A DNA stretch of 61,328 nucleotides from an uncultured Bacteroidales bacterium (GTDB taxonomy: Bacteria > Bacteroidota > Bacteroidia > Bacteroidales > Bacteroidaceae), in NCBI GenBank assembly GCA_902796835.1, contig CADBQP010000065.1, positions 1-61,328 of the forward strand, read 5' to 3'. Positions within the stretch are counted from its first letter, which is position 1, and the number at the start of each line of letters is the position of its first letter. Below the pieces are notes generated by a model, which searched no databases, was not told the DNA's origin, and saw only the letters and a list, made by a program, of their open reading frames with translations. The translations under genes were made by a program, and so were the position numbers. This document shows positions 1 to 8,284 of this stretch, in pieces.

Positions 1-1
1 A

Positions 2-76
2 ACGGGCGACCAGTCGGGCGGCGTAGGCCAGCTCAGCAACGGCCTGCTCTGGGGCGACGAGGAAGAAGGCTTCTAA
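2..76 (+). CDS. 3' end of small acidic peptide gene, paralogue of 3902-4081
   Basis: Only the last 24 codons and the TAA stop are inside the window. They read TGDQSGGVGQLSNGLLWGDEEEGF, in two parts TGDQSGGVGQLSN and GLLWGDEEEGF. This matches the C-terminus of the 59-residue peptide at 3902-4081 with only three base differences over 75 positions, giving one Gly/Arg and one Asp/Glu change. The two genes are therefore a recent duplication or are kept alike. The function of this peptide type is not known to me. A terminator-like hairpin follows. Confidence 0.75.
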   Translation, partial: TGDQSGGVGQLSNGLLWGDEEEGF

Positions 77-105
77 GCCGCCGAACCGACACAAAACCAC
101 ACACA

Positions 106-143
106 AGAAAGGCTGCAACCCCGCCGAGGGCTGCAGCCTTTCT
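106..143 (+). terminator. hairpin after the small peptide gene
   Basis: A 12-bp perfect stem (106-117 with 132-143, AGAAAGGCTGCA) closes a GC-rich loop 30 bases after the stop codon. The following T-run is short, so it is a plausible rather than classical intrinsic terminator. From here to 395 there is no gene, only a possible promoter. Confidence 0.55.
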
Positions 144-270
144 CATTGGCAGGGAAGAGCGCAAAACGCCCGAACAAGGCGCATGCCCACGGACAAAGCA
201 CGAAAACCTCGCGGCACAGAAGAGATTAAAGATTAAGACAGCAAGCCGCATCGCTGTGGCAAATTATCCG

Positions 271-278
271 TAAATTTG
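271..278 (+). promoter_or_regulatory. possible -7 box for the methyltransferase gene
   Basis: TAAATTTG fits the Bacteroidetes -7 consensus TAnnTTTG and lies 117 bases before the start at 396. No clear -33 TTTG is seen at the right distance, so confidence is limited. Confidence 0.4.
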
Positions 279-395
279 TCCCACTGAAACATGACAGACA
301 CGACAATGAAGAAAATCATCTGAGCCTGCGCAGCGACCTGCAGTTCTTCATCGTCACAAAGCGCCCCGAGCGCATAAAAACCTCAACACCACGCC

Positions 396-1100
396 ATGAC
401 AGAAAGCCACGACCCCATGGGACGCGCCATCGCCGAATTTCACGAAACGGGGCGCGCCGCCCGCCTCAGGGTGTTCTCGCCCATGTTCGACGAAGACGAA
501 ATTCCCGTCCACACCCTGTTCCGCACCTTCGAGTCCATGCCCCTGCTTGAGCAGAGAGCTCTCTGCCTGGCCCGTGGCCGCACACTCGACGTGGGAGCCG
601 GAGCGGGCTGCCACACACTGGCCCTGCAGGAGCGCGGACTCGACGTGACGGCCATCGACATTTCGCCCCTCGCCGTAAAGACCATGAAAAGCCGCGGCGT
701 GGAAAAGGCCATTGAGCGCAACTTCTTCGACCTCGACGCCACCGGGCCATTCGACACCATAATCATGCTCATGAACGGCATCGGCATTGCCGGCACGCTC
801 AGCAAGCTCCCCCTTCTGTTCGACCAACTCGACAAGCTGATGGTCACGGGCGGACAGCTGCTCTGCGACTCGACAGACCTGAGCTATCTCTTCGACAGCG
901 ACGACGAAAAGCCCCACAACCAATACTACGGCGAGCTGTCCTACACCATGCAATACCGCCACACCATGGGCCGACCCTTCAACTGGCTCTACATAGACTT
1001 CGACACCCTTTCCGCTGTAGCCCGGCAGCAAGGTTTCAAAGCCGAACTCATAGCCAAAGGGCCGCACTTCGACTACCTGGCCCGCATCGTAAGGCCCTGA
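396..1100 (+). CDS. class I SAM-dependent methyltransferase
   Basis: This 234-residue soluble protein has a Rossmann-type methyltransferase core. The SAM-binding motif I is LDVGAGAGCHT (about residues 64-74), followed by the acidic end of strand 2 (VTAIDIS, about 84-90), where the Asp should hold the SAM ribose. A post-I motif with FDTIIMLMNGIG follows near residue 120. The N-terminal 55 residues (MTESHDPMGRAI...) would form the substrate cap. The substrate cannot be told from sequence. It sits alone between the two small-peptide copies, so it could have been carried in or duplicated with that locus, but no modification partnership is shown. Confidence 0.85.
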   Translation: MTESHDPMGRAIAEFHETGRAARLRVFSPMFDEDEIPVHTLFRTFESMPLLEQRALCLARGRTLDVGAGAGCHTLALQERGLDVTAIDISPLAVKTMKSRGVEKAIERNFFDLDATGPFDTIIMLMNGIGIAGTLSKLPLLFDQLDKLMVTGGQLLCDSTDLSYLFDSDDEKPHNQYYGELSYTMQYRHTMGRPFNWLYIDFDTLSAVARQQGFKAELIAKGPHFDYLARIVRP

Positions 1101-1132
1101 AAACCATAAAATGCAAAAAAAAACGCCTTTTG

Positions 1133-1163
1133 TTTGGTCTGCCAAAAAGTTTGCCTATCTTTG
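1133..1163 (+). promoter_or_regulatory. promoter of the 868-residue secreted protein gene
   Basis: TTTG (1133-1136), 19 bp, then TATCTTTG (1156-1163), an excellent match to the Bacteroidetes housekeeping promoter. It leaves an AT-rich leader of about 95 bases before the ATG at 1267. Confidence 0.75.
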
Positions 1164-1266
1164 TACTTGCCAAAACAGGTAGTTATGCACTTTGTGCAAG
1201 AACACACCTCTCCACCAAGCCACACTATACCATTTATATAATTACTAACCTCTAAAAACTAAAGAC

Positions 1267-3873
1267 ATGAGAAAAAAGACTCTACTCCTCTCATTGTTGT
1301 TTGCCTTTGTGGGAATTTTCTCCACAAATGCACAAGTAGTGACCAAGTGGACCAGTACACTCACCCCCGTTTCCCTTGCCGACCTCACGGCTTCGGCCGG
1401 AACTGGTGCACGCTATGCTTTCCGCATGCCTTCATGGTCACGCCCAGGATGGTGCGATTTTGTGAACCTCCCAGCCTACTACAACGAATCTGAGCCCTAC
1501 AACACGCTCACCCCCGACTTCCTGTTTACCATTAAAGCAGGCAGTGAAGAAGGAAAGTATTGGCTCACTCGTGCCAGCGACGGAAAATCGCTGAGCGGCA
1601 ACAGCTCCTTTGACGACGTTGGCATGGAGCTCACCCTGACCGACCGTCCACCCTCAAATGTGGATGACTACGACCAAGGATTGAGTGTAACATCACCCTA
1701 CGTGAGCTTCGACAACGCATCGGGCCAACACTATAACTGCGGCAACGGCGCGGGCGGACTGCAGTTCCGCGGCGGCACAGGCGGCTGGAGCGTATATGCA
1801 GCCTACGGCCCATTCTACGTCATCACCGTTGTGGCAAAAGACGAATCTGACAACGATCTGGGTGCAGCCCAAAAGCTCATTGCCTACGACGGCACCGTGA
1901 TCGATGCACCCTCACACATGGGCTATCGCGTCAAAAGCGGCGGCGAAACCTTCACCGTCAATGGAGCCGATGCCACCTGGAACCTCGTCTATGAACCCAG
2001 CGCAATCAACTATACCGTCAGCGTGACGAGCGAAAACGGCGACGACGTGCCCGCCACCATCAGCATTAAGGGCACAGACGTAACCACATCGCTGGCCTAC
2101 ACCAGCGACGCTGCCATCAGCGAGAGCGACGTCACCGTGCAGATTACCGACGACAGCTACTCATACTACACACCCCAGGTGACCCTCGACGGAACCACGG
2201 TGAAAGTATTCTTCAGCGACACACGCTGGCCCATCAACTTCCCCAAAGATCAAGTCTACACACGTACCGACCGCCACATCAACGGCATTGGACTGAAAAC
2301 CACCAGCGGCAGCAACGACAAAGCCATCAGCGGGCTCTACACCGACGCCAGCACCACTTGCTTCCTCAACCTCACCACGGGCACTGAAAAGTTCAGCTTC
2401 AAGGTGAGCGAAGAAGTAATTCCCTACTTCCAATGGACCGGCAACGCCATGCGCGGCTTCGTCTACATTGACCTCAACAACAACGGCTCGTTTGCCGACG
2501 AGGGCGAACTCGTTTCCTATGAGCTCACCAACCTCAGCGGCGACAGCGAGAAACCCGCCTTCGTATTGCCCGCCACGCCCGGCACCTTCCGCATGCGCTA
2601 TAAAGTAGACTGGAACAGCCTCGACCCAGGCGGCGAAGACAACAGCGGCAGCAACTACATCATCACCAACGGCGGCTCCATCACCGACGTGCTCATCGAG
2701 CTCACCGAAATGACCGACGAGGAGAAGCTCAACAATGCCTATGCCCGTCTGGAGCGCGCCATCAACGACGCCGCCGCCTTCGAGCTCTACCTTGGCCCCG
2801 ACTATGGCGACTATACAGCACCCGACGGATTTACCGACCTCCTCGACAATGCACGCAACATGTGGGAAGACAAGAGCTCCGCCGACTACAACGAGGTGAA
2901 CACCATGACCGACAACCTCGACAAACAGACCGCCCTCATCGGCATCAACCTGCCCGCAGCAGGCAGCTACCTGCGCATAGTTTCGACCAAGCATGCCGGT
3001 CAGTATCTCTCGGGCAGCAACAACGGCGAGGGCCGCATCGCCTTCACCAACGACGGTTCTGACAACGGAACAATTTATTACTTCGATGGCGCTGCGCTCA
3101 TCAACTATGCCACGGGCGACGTAGTGGCCGACAACGGACTCTTCACCCAACTGGGCGGTGCCAGTGCCACACCCAGCGTCATCAAGTTTGAAGGCTCCAC
3201 CGTCAAAGGAAACTACAACGTGATTTATCAGGACAACACACGCGCACTCTTCTGCATGAAGAACGGCGACAACTACTACACCGACGGAGCCGGCAACACC
3301 AACAAAGGCGACGGCTACGACTTCACCCTCGAAAAGGTGACCGAACTGCCCCTCACGATGACCACCGTGGCCGACGCCAACTACAGCACGCTCTATCTGC
3401 CCGTCAACGTGAAGGTTTCGGGAGCCGAAGTCTTTGGAGCCAAGCTCAGTGGCAGCAAGCTCGAGGCCGTGGCAGCAACCAATGGCGAAGTGCCCGCCAA
3501 TACGGGTGTCATCCTCAAGAGCAACAACACCACCGCCACTGCCACCATCGTCGAGACAGCCGCAGCCGTTGAAAGCGAGCTCGCAGGCGTTGTACGCACC
3601 ACCGCCACACCCGCCAACAGCTTCGTATTCAGCATCGTGGGCGGCGAACTGGGCTTCTACTCCTTCGGCGGCGACGAAATCAAAGCCAACAAGGCCTACT
3701 ACACCTCGACACTGCCCGTTCAGGGCTTCGGACTGAGCTTCGACGTAATCAACGCCATCAAGCAGGCCGAAACCACAAAGGCCGGCCAGGCCATCTACGA
3801 CCTGAGCGGACGCCGCGTGCAGAAAGCCGTGAAGGGTGTTTACATCGTTGGCGGCAAGAAAGTCATCAAATAA
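1267..3873 (+). CDS. large secreted protein with GEVED-like domain and Bacteroidales C-terminal tail
   Basis: The 868-residue product begins with a signal peptide (MRKKTLLLSLLFAFVGIFSTNAQ). The middle has a GEVED-like calcium-binding-type segment around residues 395-480 (FVYIDLNNNGSF ... GTFRMRYKVDW ... GGEDNSGS). A region near residues 560-700 (GSYLRIVSTKHAGQYLSG...) looks like a beta-rich carbohydrate- or surface-binding module. The last 30 residues (AIYDLSGRRVQ ... GVYIVGGKKVIK) form the short tail seen on many Prevotella/Bacteroides exported proteins, often annotated as a type IX secretion sorting domain. No catalytic domain is recognisable. It is followed 28 bases later by the small acidic peptide gene, probably in one transcript. 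Likely an adhesin or surface structural protein. Confidence 0.75.
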   Translation: MRKKTLLLSLLFAFVGIFSTNAQVVTKWTSTLTPVSLADLTASAGTGARYAFRMPSWSRPGWCDFVNLPAYYNESEPYNTLTPDFLFTIKAGSEEGKYWLTRASDGKSLSGNSSFDDVGMELTLTDRPPSNVDDYDQGLSVTSPYVSFDNASGQHYNCGNGAGGLQFRGGTGGWSVYAAYGPFYVITVVAKDESDNDLGAAQKLIAYDGTVIDAPSHMGYRVKSGGETFTVNGADATWNLVYEPSAINYTVSVTSENGDDVPATISIKGTDVTTSLAYTSDAAISESDVTVQITDDSYSYYTPQVTLDGTTVKVFFSDTRWPINFPKDQVYTRTDRHINGIGLKTTSGSNDKAISGLYTDASTTCFLNLTTGTEKFSFKVSEEVIPYFQWTGNAMRGFVYIDLNNNGSFADEGELVSYELTNLSGDSEKPAFVLPATPGTFRMRYKVDWNSLDPGGEDNSGSNYIITNGGSITDVLIELTEMTDEEKLNNAYARLERAINDAAAFELYLGPDYGDYTAPDGFTDLLDNARNMWEDKSSADYNEVNTMTDNLDKQTALIGINLPAAGSYLRIVSTKHAGQYLSGSNNGEGRIAFTNDGSDNGTIYYFDGAALINYATGDVVADNGLFTQLGGASATPSVIKFEGSTVKGNYNVIYQDNTRALFCMKNGDNYYTDGAGNTNKGDGYDFTLEKVTELPLTMTTVADANYSTLYLPVNVKVSGAEVFGAKLSGSKLEAVAATNGEVPANTGVILKSNNTTATATIVETAAAVESELAGVVRTTATPANSFVFSIVGGELGFYSFGGDEIKANKAYYTSTLPVQGFGLSFDVINAIKQAETTKAGQAIYDLSGRRVQKAVKGVYIVGGKKVIK

Positions 3874-3901
3874 CGTCAAACCTAAAAAACATTCGAATGC
3901 T

Positions 3902-4081
3902 ATGAACAAAACATATATTGCTCCCTCTATAGAGCTCGAAGACATGGGCCTTCAGAGCATGCTCAGCGTAAGCTATCAAGTTGACCCCACCAAAACCGTG
4001 GGCGGAACGGGCGACCAGTCGGGCGGCGTAGGCCAGCTCAGCAACCGCCTGCTCTGGGGCGAAGAAGAAGAAGGCTTCTAA
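3902..4081 (+). CDS. small acidic peptide of unknown function (59 aa)
   Basis: The start is ATG 3902, giving MNKTYIAPSIELEDM...; an upstream in-frame extension would run into the preceding gene. The N-terminal part resembles the MKKTYIxPxxE pattern of small Bacteroidales proteins encoded after exported proteins. The tail is Gly/Gln-rich and then acidic with an aromatic end (LLWGEEEEGF). There is no signal peptide, Cys residue or membrane segment. It has a near-identical paralogue at 2-76. Its co-directional position 28 bases after a secreted protein suggests a shared transcript. I do not recognise a function; a leader-bearing precursor peptide or an accessory of secretion are untested options. 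Confidence 0.7.
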   Translation: MNKTYIAPSIELEDMGLQSMLSVSYQVDPTKTVGGTGDQSGGVGQLSNRLLWGEEEEGF

Positions 4082-4118
4082 AGCCCTCCCCACAGAGGGA
4101 CACACACTCACATAGAAA

Positions 4119-4151
4119 GAGAGGATGCATCTGCAATGGATGCATCCTCTC
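4119..4151. terminator. strong hairpin terminator after the small peptide gene
   Basis: Perfect 13-bp stem GAGAGGATGCATC (4119-4131) with 4139-4151, loop of 7, followed by CTCCTTTAAT. It closes the upstream transcript and may also serve the convergent AsmA-like gene on the other strand. Confidence 0.75.
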
Positions 4152-4245
4152 TCCTTTAATCTATTAATACGCGCGCATCGCGCGCACGCGAGGCAGCAGA
4201 GACAGTCGACAGGCTCGCTGGCGCCGCTGCCTTCGGGCCGGTGGG

Positions 4246-6000
4246 TCAGCGCTGCTTGCCAGCCTTGCGCGCAGCCTTTTTCGAGGCTTTGGCGTCCTGC
4301 TTGGCATCTTTGGCATCAGGCTTTTTGTCGTCCTTCTTGCCAAACAAATGAAACTTCACGCCGGGCTTCACCGAAACGTGCGACATATTGTCGGTATCCG
4401 TAAAGGTGAAGTTACACACCAAATCGAGCAGCTTGCCTGACTGCGCCACCCTGCCCTGGGCCTCGGCCCCGTTGCTGTCGATGTGGCCCTCGATGTTGCG
4501 CACAGTCACCTTCTTGTAGCTCACCTGGTCCACTTTGGCGCTCACCGTGCCTATGGGCAATTTACCGCCCAGCTTGCGGCGCATGCGGGCAGTGCGAGGC
4601 TTGGAGGTATCCATGCGGAAGTTGGCCGAACAGGCTATCTTGCCAAGGTCGGGCAAATCCATCACGCGCCCCAGTTCGAGCCCCTTGGTAGAAAGGCTGC
4701 CCGAAAGGTACTTTTGATCGTCGTCGTTAGTAATACTGAAGTTAAAGCCGCCCTCGCGCGTGTTCATGTGGCCGGCAAACATCTCTTTGTGATAAAGTAT
4801 GTCGAAGTACCCGCGATAGTCGAGCTGGCCAAGCCGCTGCAACTGCTTGAGCATGAACTTGCGCACCGTAAACTGATTGATTATCTTCAAAACCGTCTGC
4901 GGATTTGTGTGCATACGCGACACGTCAAAGTGCACAATCAAATCCTGGGCCGGCGCAAAATTCTTCAGAAAGCCGTTGGCACGTATGTCGAGCAACCCTT
5001 GGGCAGAAGTCACATGGGCATTCTCAAACTTCAATCCGCCCTCGTCGCCGCTCACCTTGCAGGCAAAGCGGATGGGCACCACAAATGTGCGCAGCGGCGG
5101 AGCAAAGGCCTGGGCAATGTCCCGCAACTGCGTGCTACCCTCCACATGGGGCACCACAAAGCTAAAGCGGCGCCCCGTCGCCTTTTGAGGCATCTGGAGG
5201 GCTGCCTGCGGCACGGAAATCTGCGTATGGGCCAGCTTCACGGCAAGGTCGGAAACAAAAACACTGTCGCGCGCATAGAGCGCCTTGAGCTGCAGGTTTT
5301 CCACGCGAAGTCCCGAGCCACGGTCCTCCACCGAAAGGTTCTGCAATTCGCCCGCCACACCGCTGCTGTCTATCTGGTCAATGCGCAGCCTGAAGGAGGT
5401 CCAGGCATCGAGATGCCCCACGTCGAAAGCACCAAAGTGAGGCTTGCCGGCATTGTGGCGCGGCTTGTGGTTGTCGGTAAAGACATAGAGCGAGTCCATG
5501 TCTACCGAAAGCTGTCCAACCTGCAACTCCAAGGGGCTCGCGGCCGAGTCGGGACGCGAGGTGTCGCGCTGCTTCGACTTGTGCTTGAAGGCATCGACAA
5601 GGAATTGGAAGTTGGCCACACTGTCGCTGTCGGTGGCCGGCACATAGACCTGAGCTCTCACGCCATCGAGCGACGCACGCGTCACCACAATCTTCCTATC
5701 GAGCAATGCACGCAGGTTCATGCCCACACCAAGCTTATCTACTCTCAGCATAGGGCGGCCCTGATGGTCGTCCACACTCATGTCGCACAGTTCCAGGCTC
5801 TGATTGAGGAAACTAATGTCGACCTTGCCCACACTCACTTCCGTTTTCAGCTCCTCTTTGAGCACCTTCACGGCGCGCTGCACCAGATAGTTTTGAACGG
5901 CCCCCACCTGCAGCAGTGCAAGAGCACTGAGCATGAGCACAAGCAAAACGGCAAGCACAATGCCCGTTACTTTTAGAAAAATCGTGGCGTAACGTTTCAT
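4246..6000 (-). CDS. AsmA/TamB-like envelope protein
   Basis: 584 residues. The N-terminal membrane anchor (about residues 7-33, KVTGIVLAVLLVLMLSALALL) is followed by the AsmA/TamB N-terminal pattern VQNYLVQRAVKVLKEEL...VSVGKVDISF...LELCDMSVDD, and then long beta-repeat-like sequence facing the periplasm. The C-terminus is a Lys/Ala/Asp-rich tail (about residues 555-584) that looks disordered. Proteins of this group help move phospholipids or outer membrane proteins between membranes. It is much shorter than full-length Bacteroidetes TamB (well over 1000 residues) and lacks a recognisable C-terminal DUF490-type end. It lies 99 bases downstream of the HD hydrolase gene on the same strand. Confidence 0.7.
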   Translation of the reverse strand: MKRYATIFLKVTGIVLAVLLVLMLSALALLQVGAVQNYLVQRAVKVLKEELKTEVSVGKVDISFLNQSLELCDMSVDDHQGRPMLRVDKLGVGMNLRALLDRKIVVTRASLDGVRAQVYVPATDSDSVANFQFLVDAFKHKSKQRDTSRPDSAASPLELQVGQLSVDMDSLYVFTDNHKPRHNAGKPHFGAFDVGHLDAWTSFRLRIDQIDSSGVAGELQNLSVEDRGSGLRVENLQLKALYARDSVFVSDLAVKLAHTQISVPQAALQMPQKATGRRFSFVVPHVEGSTQLRDIAQAFAPPLRTFVVPIRFACKVSGDEGGLKFENAHVTSAQGLLDIRANGFLKNFAPAQDLIVHFDVSRMHTNPQTVLKIINQFTVRKFMLKQLQRLGQLDYRGYFDILYHKEMFAGHMNTREGGFNFSITNDDDQKYLSGSLSTKGLELGRVMDLPDLGKIACSANFRMDTSKPRTARMRRKLGGKLPIGTVSAKVDQVSYKKVTVRNIEGHIDSNGAEAQGRVAQSGKLLDLVCNFTFTDTDNMSHVSVKPGVKFHLFGKKDDKKPDAKDAKQDAKASKKAARKAGKQR

Positions 6001-6099
6001 ATCTAATCAATGTTTCACTTTTTTATTAAACCATACAAGACACATGGGCACGGCGCACATCAAACAACATGGCGCAGCCAGACGGGCCGCCACATCGCG

Positions 6100-7311
6100 T
6101 CAGAGCCGCTGGTGGAACAGGTAATGTTTCTCGTCGAGCAAGCCAGCCGTCTCGTTTCTCACCACGTGCGACACTTCGCTGAGCGGCCTCACGGTGCCGT
6201 CGATGTCGAGAATTTCAATGCCACCCGCCGTTTCGCTATAGAGCTCCGTCTTCACGCGGCGCGTCGACACCATCCATCGCGCCTCGTCGGCGGTGAGCCC
6301 CAGCGCCGAGGCAATTTCGTTCACATAGCCCTCCACAGCCTCGGCCGTGATCGGCTCATCGTGCACATCGACCTTGAACAGGCGGCGCTCCACGAAGTTT
6401 CTCGAAAGCGTGGCAAGCACCGCGTCGGGATAGAGTTCCCAGGCCTTCAGGGCACAAAGAATGTCGGAATCATCGAGGCGCGCAAAGTGGAACAAGAAGT
6501 CTTCATCGTCAAGACTGGGCACTTCGCTGCAATATAGGAAATAGCGCAAATCGTCGCTACACGGCAGCTCTTCGCCACGCTGAGCCAGCCATTTTGCCCT
6601 GCGCAAGGCCAGGCGCAACACCTCTTCGGCGCTCACCGTGGTTTTGTGAAGATACACCTGCCAATACATCAGGCGGCGCGTGAGCAGGTAGTTTTCCACG
6701 CTATATATACCTTTGTGATTCACCACAAGGCGGTCGTTGCAGACGGCAAGCATCTTAATAATGCGCTCGGCACCCACATTGCCCTCGCGCACTCCCGTAT
6801 AGAAAGAGTCGCGACACAGGTAGTCGAGCCTGTCGACGTCGAGCTGCGAGCTAAGCAGTTCGTGAAGCCATCGCTTGGGGTGCTCATCCTTGAAGATGCT
6901 CACCGCCATCGACAGTTCGCCATGCATTTCGTCGTTGATGCGCTCCATCATGCGCAGAGAAATCATCTCGTGGCTGATGCCCGGCGTAAACACACTTTCG
7001 AGCACATGCGAAAAAGGCCCATGCCCAAGGTCGTGCATCAAAATGGCCGCCTCGGTTTGCTCAACCTCGCTGTCAAAAAGAAACTCGCCCTTTTCGGCCA
7101 GCGAGCGAAAAGCCTCGACGCAAAGATGATAGGCTCCAAGACTATGGGCACGCCGAGTGTGGCGCGCACCCGGATAGACCACGGCCGACGTGCCCAGTTG
7201 GCTAATGCGGTCGAGGCGCTGAAAAAAAGGGTGGCCCACAATGCTGCGAAGCAGGCCCCGCGGAATGCTGATAAACCCGTAGACAGGGTCGTTGATAACG
7301 GTTTTCGACAT
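6100..7311 (-). CDS. HD-domain phosphohydrolase (SAMHD1/dNTPase-like)
   Basis: 403 residues from ATG 7311 (MSKTVINDPVYGF); an upstream TTG would add only four residues. The sequence NDPVYGFISIP...HPFFQRLDRISQLG...YPGARHTRRAHSLG is typical of the SAMHD1-like bacterial HD family. Metal ligands are visible as H56 (RAHSLG), H93-D94 (LMHDLGHGPFSH) and a later Asp in LDVDRLDYLCRDS. Family members hydrolyse dNTPs or other nucleotides; which one cannot be read here. Its promoter faces the deacetylase promoter, with a 21-bp repeat array between them. Confidence 0.8.
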   Translation of the reverse strand: MSKTVINDPVYGFISIPRGLLRSIVGHPFFQRLDRISQLGTSAVVYPGARHTRRAHSLGAYHLCVEAFRSLAEKGEFLFDSEVEQTEAAILMHDLGHGPFSHVLESVFTPGISHEMISLRMMERINDEMHGELSMAVSIFKDEHPKRWLHELLSSQLDVDRLDYLCRDSFYTGVREGNVGAERIIKMLAVCNDRLVVNHKGIYSVENYLLTRRLMYWQVYLHKTTVSAEEVLRLALRRAKWLAQRGEELPCSDDLRYFLYCSEVPSLDDEDFLFHFARLDDSDILCALKAWELYPDAVLATLSRNFVERRLFKVDVHDEPITAEAVEGYVNEIASALGLTADEARWMVSTRRVKTELYSETAGGIEILDIDGTVRPLSEVSHVVRNETAGLLDEKHYLFHQRL

Positions 7312-7354
7312 AAAAAATTCCAAGCAGAGCCAAAGGCAACCCTGCTCACGCCTA

Positions 7355-7362
7355 CAAAGTTA
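7355..7362 (-). promoter_or_regulatory. -7 box for the HD hydrolase gene
   Basis: On the minus strand TAACTTTG (7362 down to 7355) matches TAnnTTTG, 43 bases before the ATG. No good -33 TTTG is found at 19-21 bp; the CAAA at 7373-7376 is too close. Confidence 0.5.
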
Positions 7363-7372
7363 CGACATTTTT

Positions 7373-7414
7373 CAAACTATCGGCCACATAGCGGGGAATA
7401 TCTCCGAGATAATT
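7373..7414. repeat. 21-bp array, two clear units, between divergent genes
   Basis: Units begin at 7373 (CAAACTATCGG...) and 7394 (GGGAATATCTCCGAG...), with the TATC cores exactly 21 bp apart. Weaker in-phase resemblance may continue to about 7456. Same family as the arrays at 11538, 19177, 21668, 27867, 34447 and 39811. Confidence 0.6.
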
Positions 7415-7460
7415 CCAATAAAAACGCCTCCCGGGTTTCGCCCGTCCAAGCTTTTTTCGC

Positions 7461-7468
7461 TACTTTTG
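7461..7468 (+). promoter_or_regulatory. -7 box for the deacetylase-glycosyltransferase operon
   Basis: TACTTTTG matches TAnnTTTG, 30 bases before ATG 7499. The -33 region has TTTC rather than TTTG. Confidence 0.5.
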
Positions 7469-7498
7469 CCGAACAACCCAACACAGCAAGTTCAAAGC

Positions 7499-8284
7499 AT
7501 GATACTACTGAGTTTCGACACCGAAGAATTCGACGTGCCACGCGAGCATGGCGTAGACTTTCCCCTGAGCCAGGGCCTCAAGGTTTCGCGCGAGGGCACC
7601 CTGCGCATACTCCAGTGCCTCAACCAACATGGAGTCAGAGCCACCTTTTTCTGCACCTCAAACTTTGCCCAGGGCGAGCCCGACGTGATGCAGCGCATCA
7701 TAGCCGAGGGACACGAAGTGGCCTGCCACGGCTGCGACCACTGGAAACCGCAGCCCGAAGACGTTTTCCGCTCCAAGGAAATCATCGAACGCCAATGTGG
7801 CATCAAAATAGCGGGCTACCGGCAGCCACGCATGTTTCCCGTGAGCGACACCGACATCAGGCAGGCCGGCTATGCCTATAACTCCTCGCTCAACCCGGCC
7901 TTCATCCCGGGGCGCTACATGCACCTGAGCGCGCCGCGCACCTACTTCTGGCGCGACGGAGTGATGCAAATACCCGCCTCGGTCACACCGTGGCTGCGGT
8001 TCCCACTGTTCTGGCTCAGCCTCCACAACCTGCCCCAGGCAATGTATCACAGCATGGTGCGACGCGTATTGAAACACGACGGATATTTCGTTACCTACTT
8101 TCACCCCTGGGAATTCTACGACCTCAAGGAGCATCCCGAATTCAAAATGCCCTTCATCATACGCAACCACAGCGGCCAGCAAATGGTGGACAGGCTCAGC
8201 CGCCTCATTGCCATGCTCAAGGAGCGCGGACACCAGTTTGTCACCTACCACGAATTCACCCTACAAAAAACGCAAGAGAAATGA
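7499..8284 (+). CDS. polysaccharide deacetylase family protein
   Basis: 261 residues from ATG 7499; the open frame extends upstream, but that stretch carries the promoter and repeat array. NodB-type (CE4) motifs are visible: SFDTEEFD at residues 5-12 (metal or catalytic Asp), RATFFCTSNFA near 48-57, HEVACHGCDH at 72-81 with the paired His 77/81, and YRQPR at 107-111. Known members remove N- or O-acetyl groups from glycans or from polyprenyl-linked amino sugars. The ATGA overlap with the next gene (8281-8284) shows translational coupling to a polyprenyl-phosphate glycosyltransferase, which favours a lipid-linked sugar as substrate, as for ArnD or NaxD. The exact sugar is unknown. Confidence 0.8.
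   Translation: MILLSFDTEEFDVPREHGVDFPLSQGLKVSREGTLRILQCLNQHGVRATFFCTSNFAQGEPDVMQRIIAEGHEVACHGCDHWKPQPEDVFRSKEIIERQCGIKIAGYRQPRMFPVSDTDIRQAGYAYNSSLNPAFIPGRYMHLSAPRTYFWRDGVMQIPASVTPWLRFPLFWLSLHNLPQAMYHSMVRRVLKHDGYFVTYFHPWEFYDLKEHPEFKMPFIIRNHSGQQMVDRLSRLIAMLKERGHQFVTYHEFTLQKTQEK

Noticed and set aside
33-251. 72-codon minus-strand frame at the left edge
   Set aside because: It overlaps the small peptide gene end and its hairpin and has an Arg/Leu/Cys-rich composition without homology signs.
2161-3945. 594-codon open frame on the minus strand under the secreted protein gene
   Set aside because: It is antisense to a gene with signal peptide and promoter, has low-complexity Val/Gly/Ala composition typical of GC-rich shadow frames, and lacks any recognisable domain.
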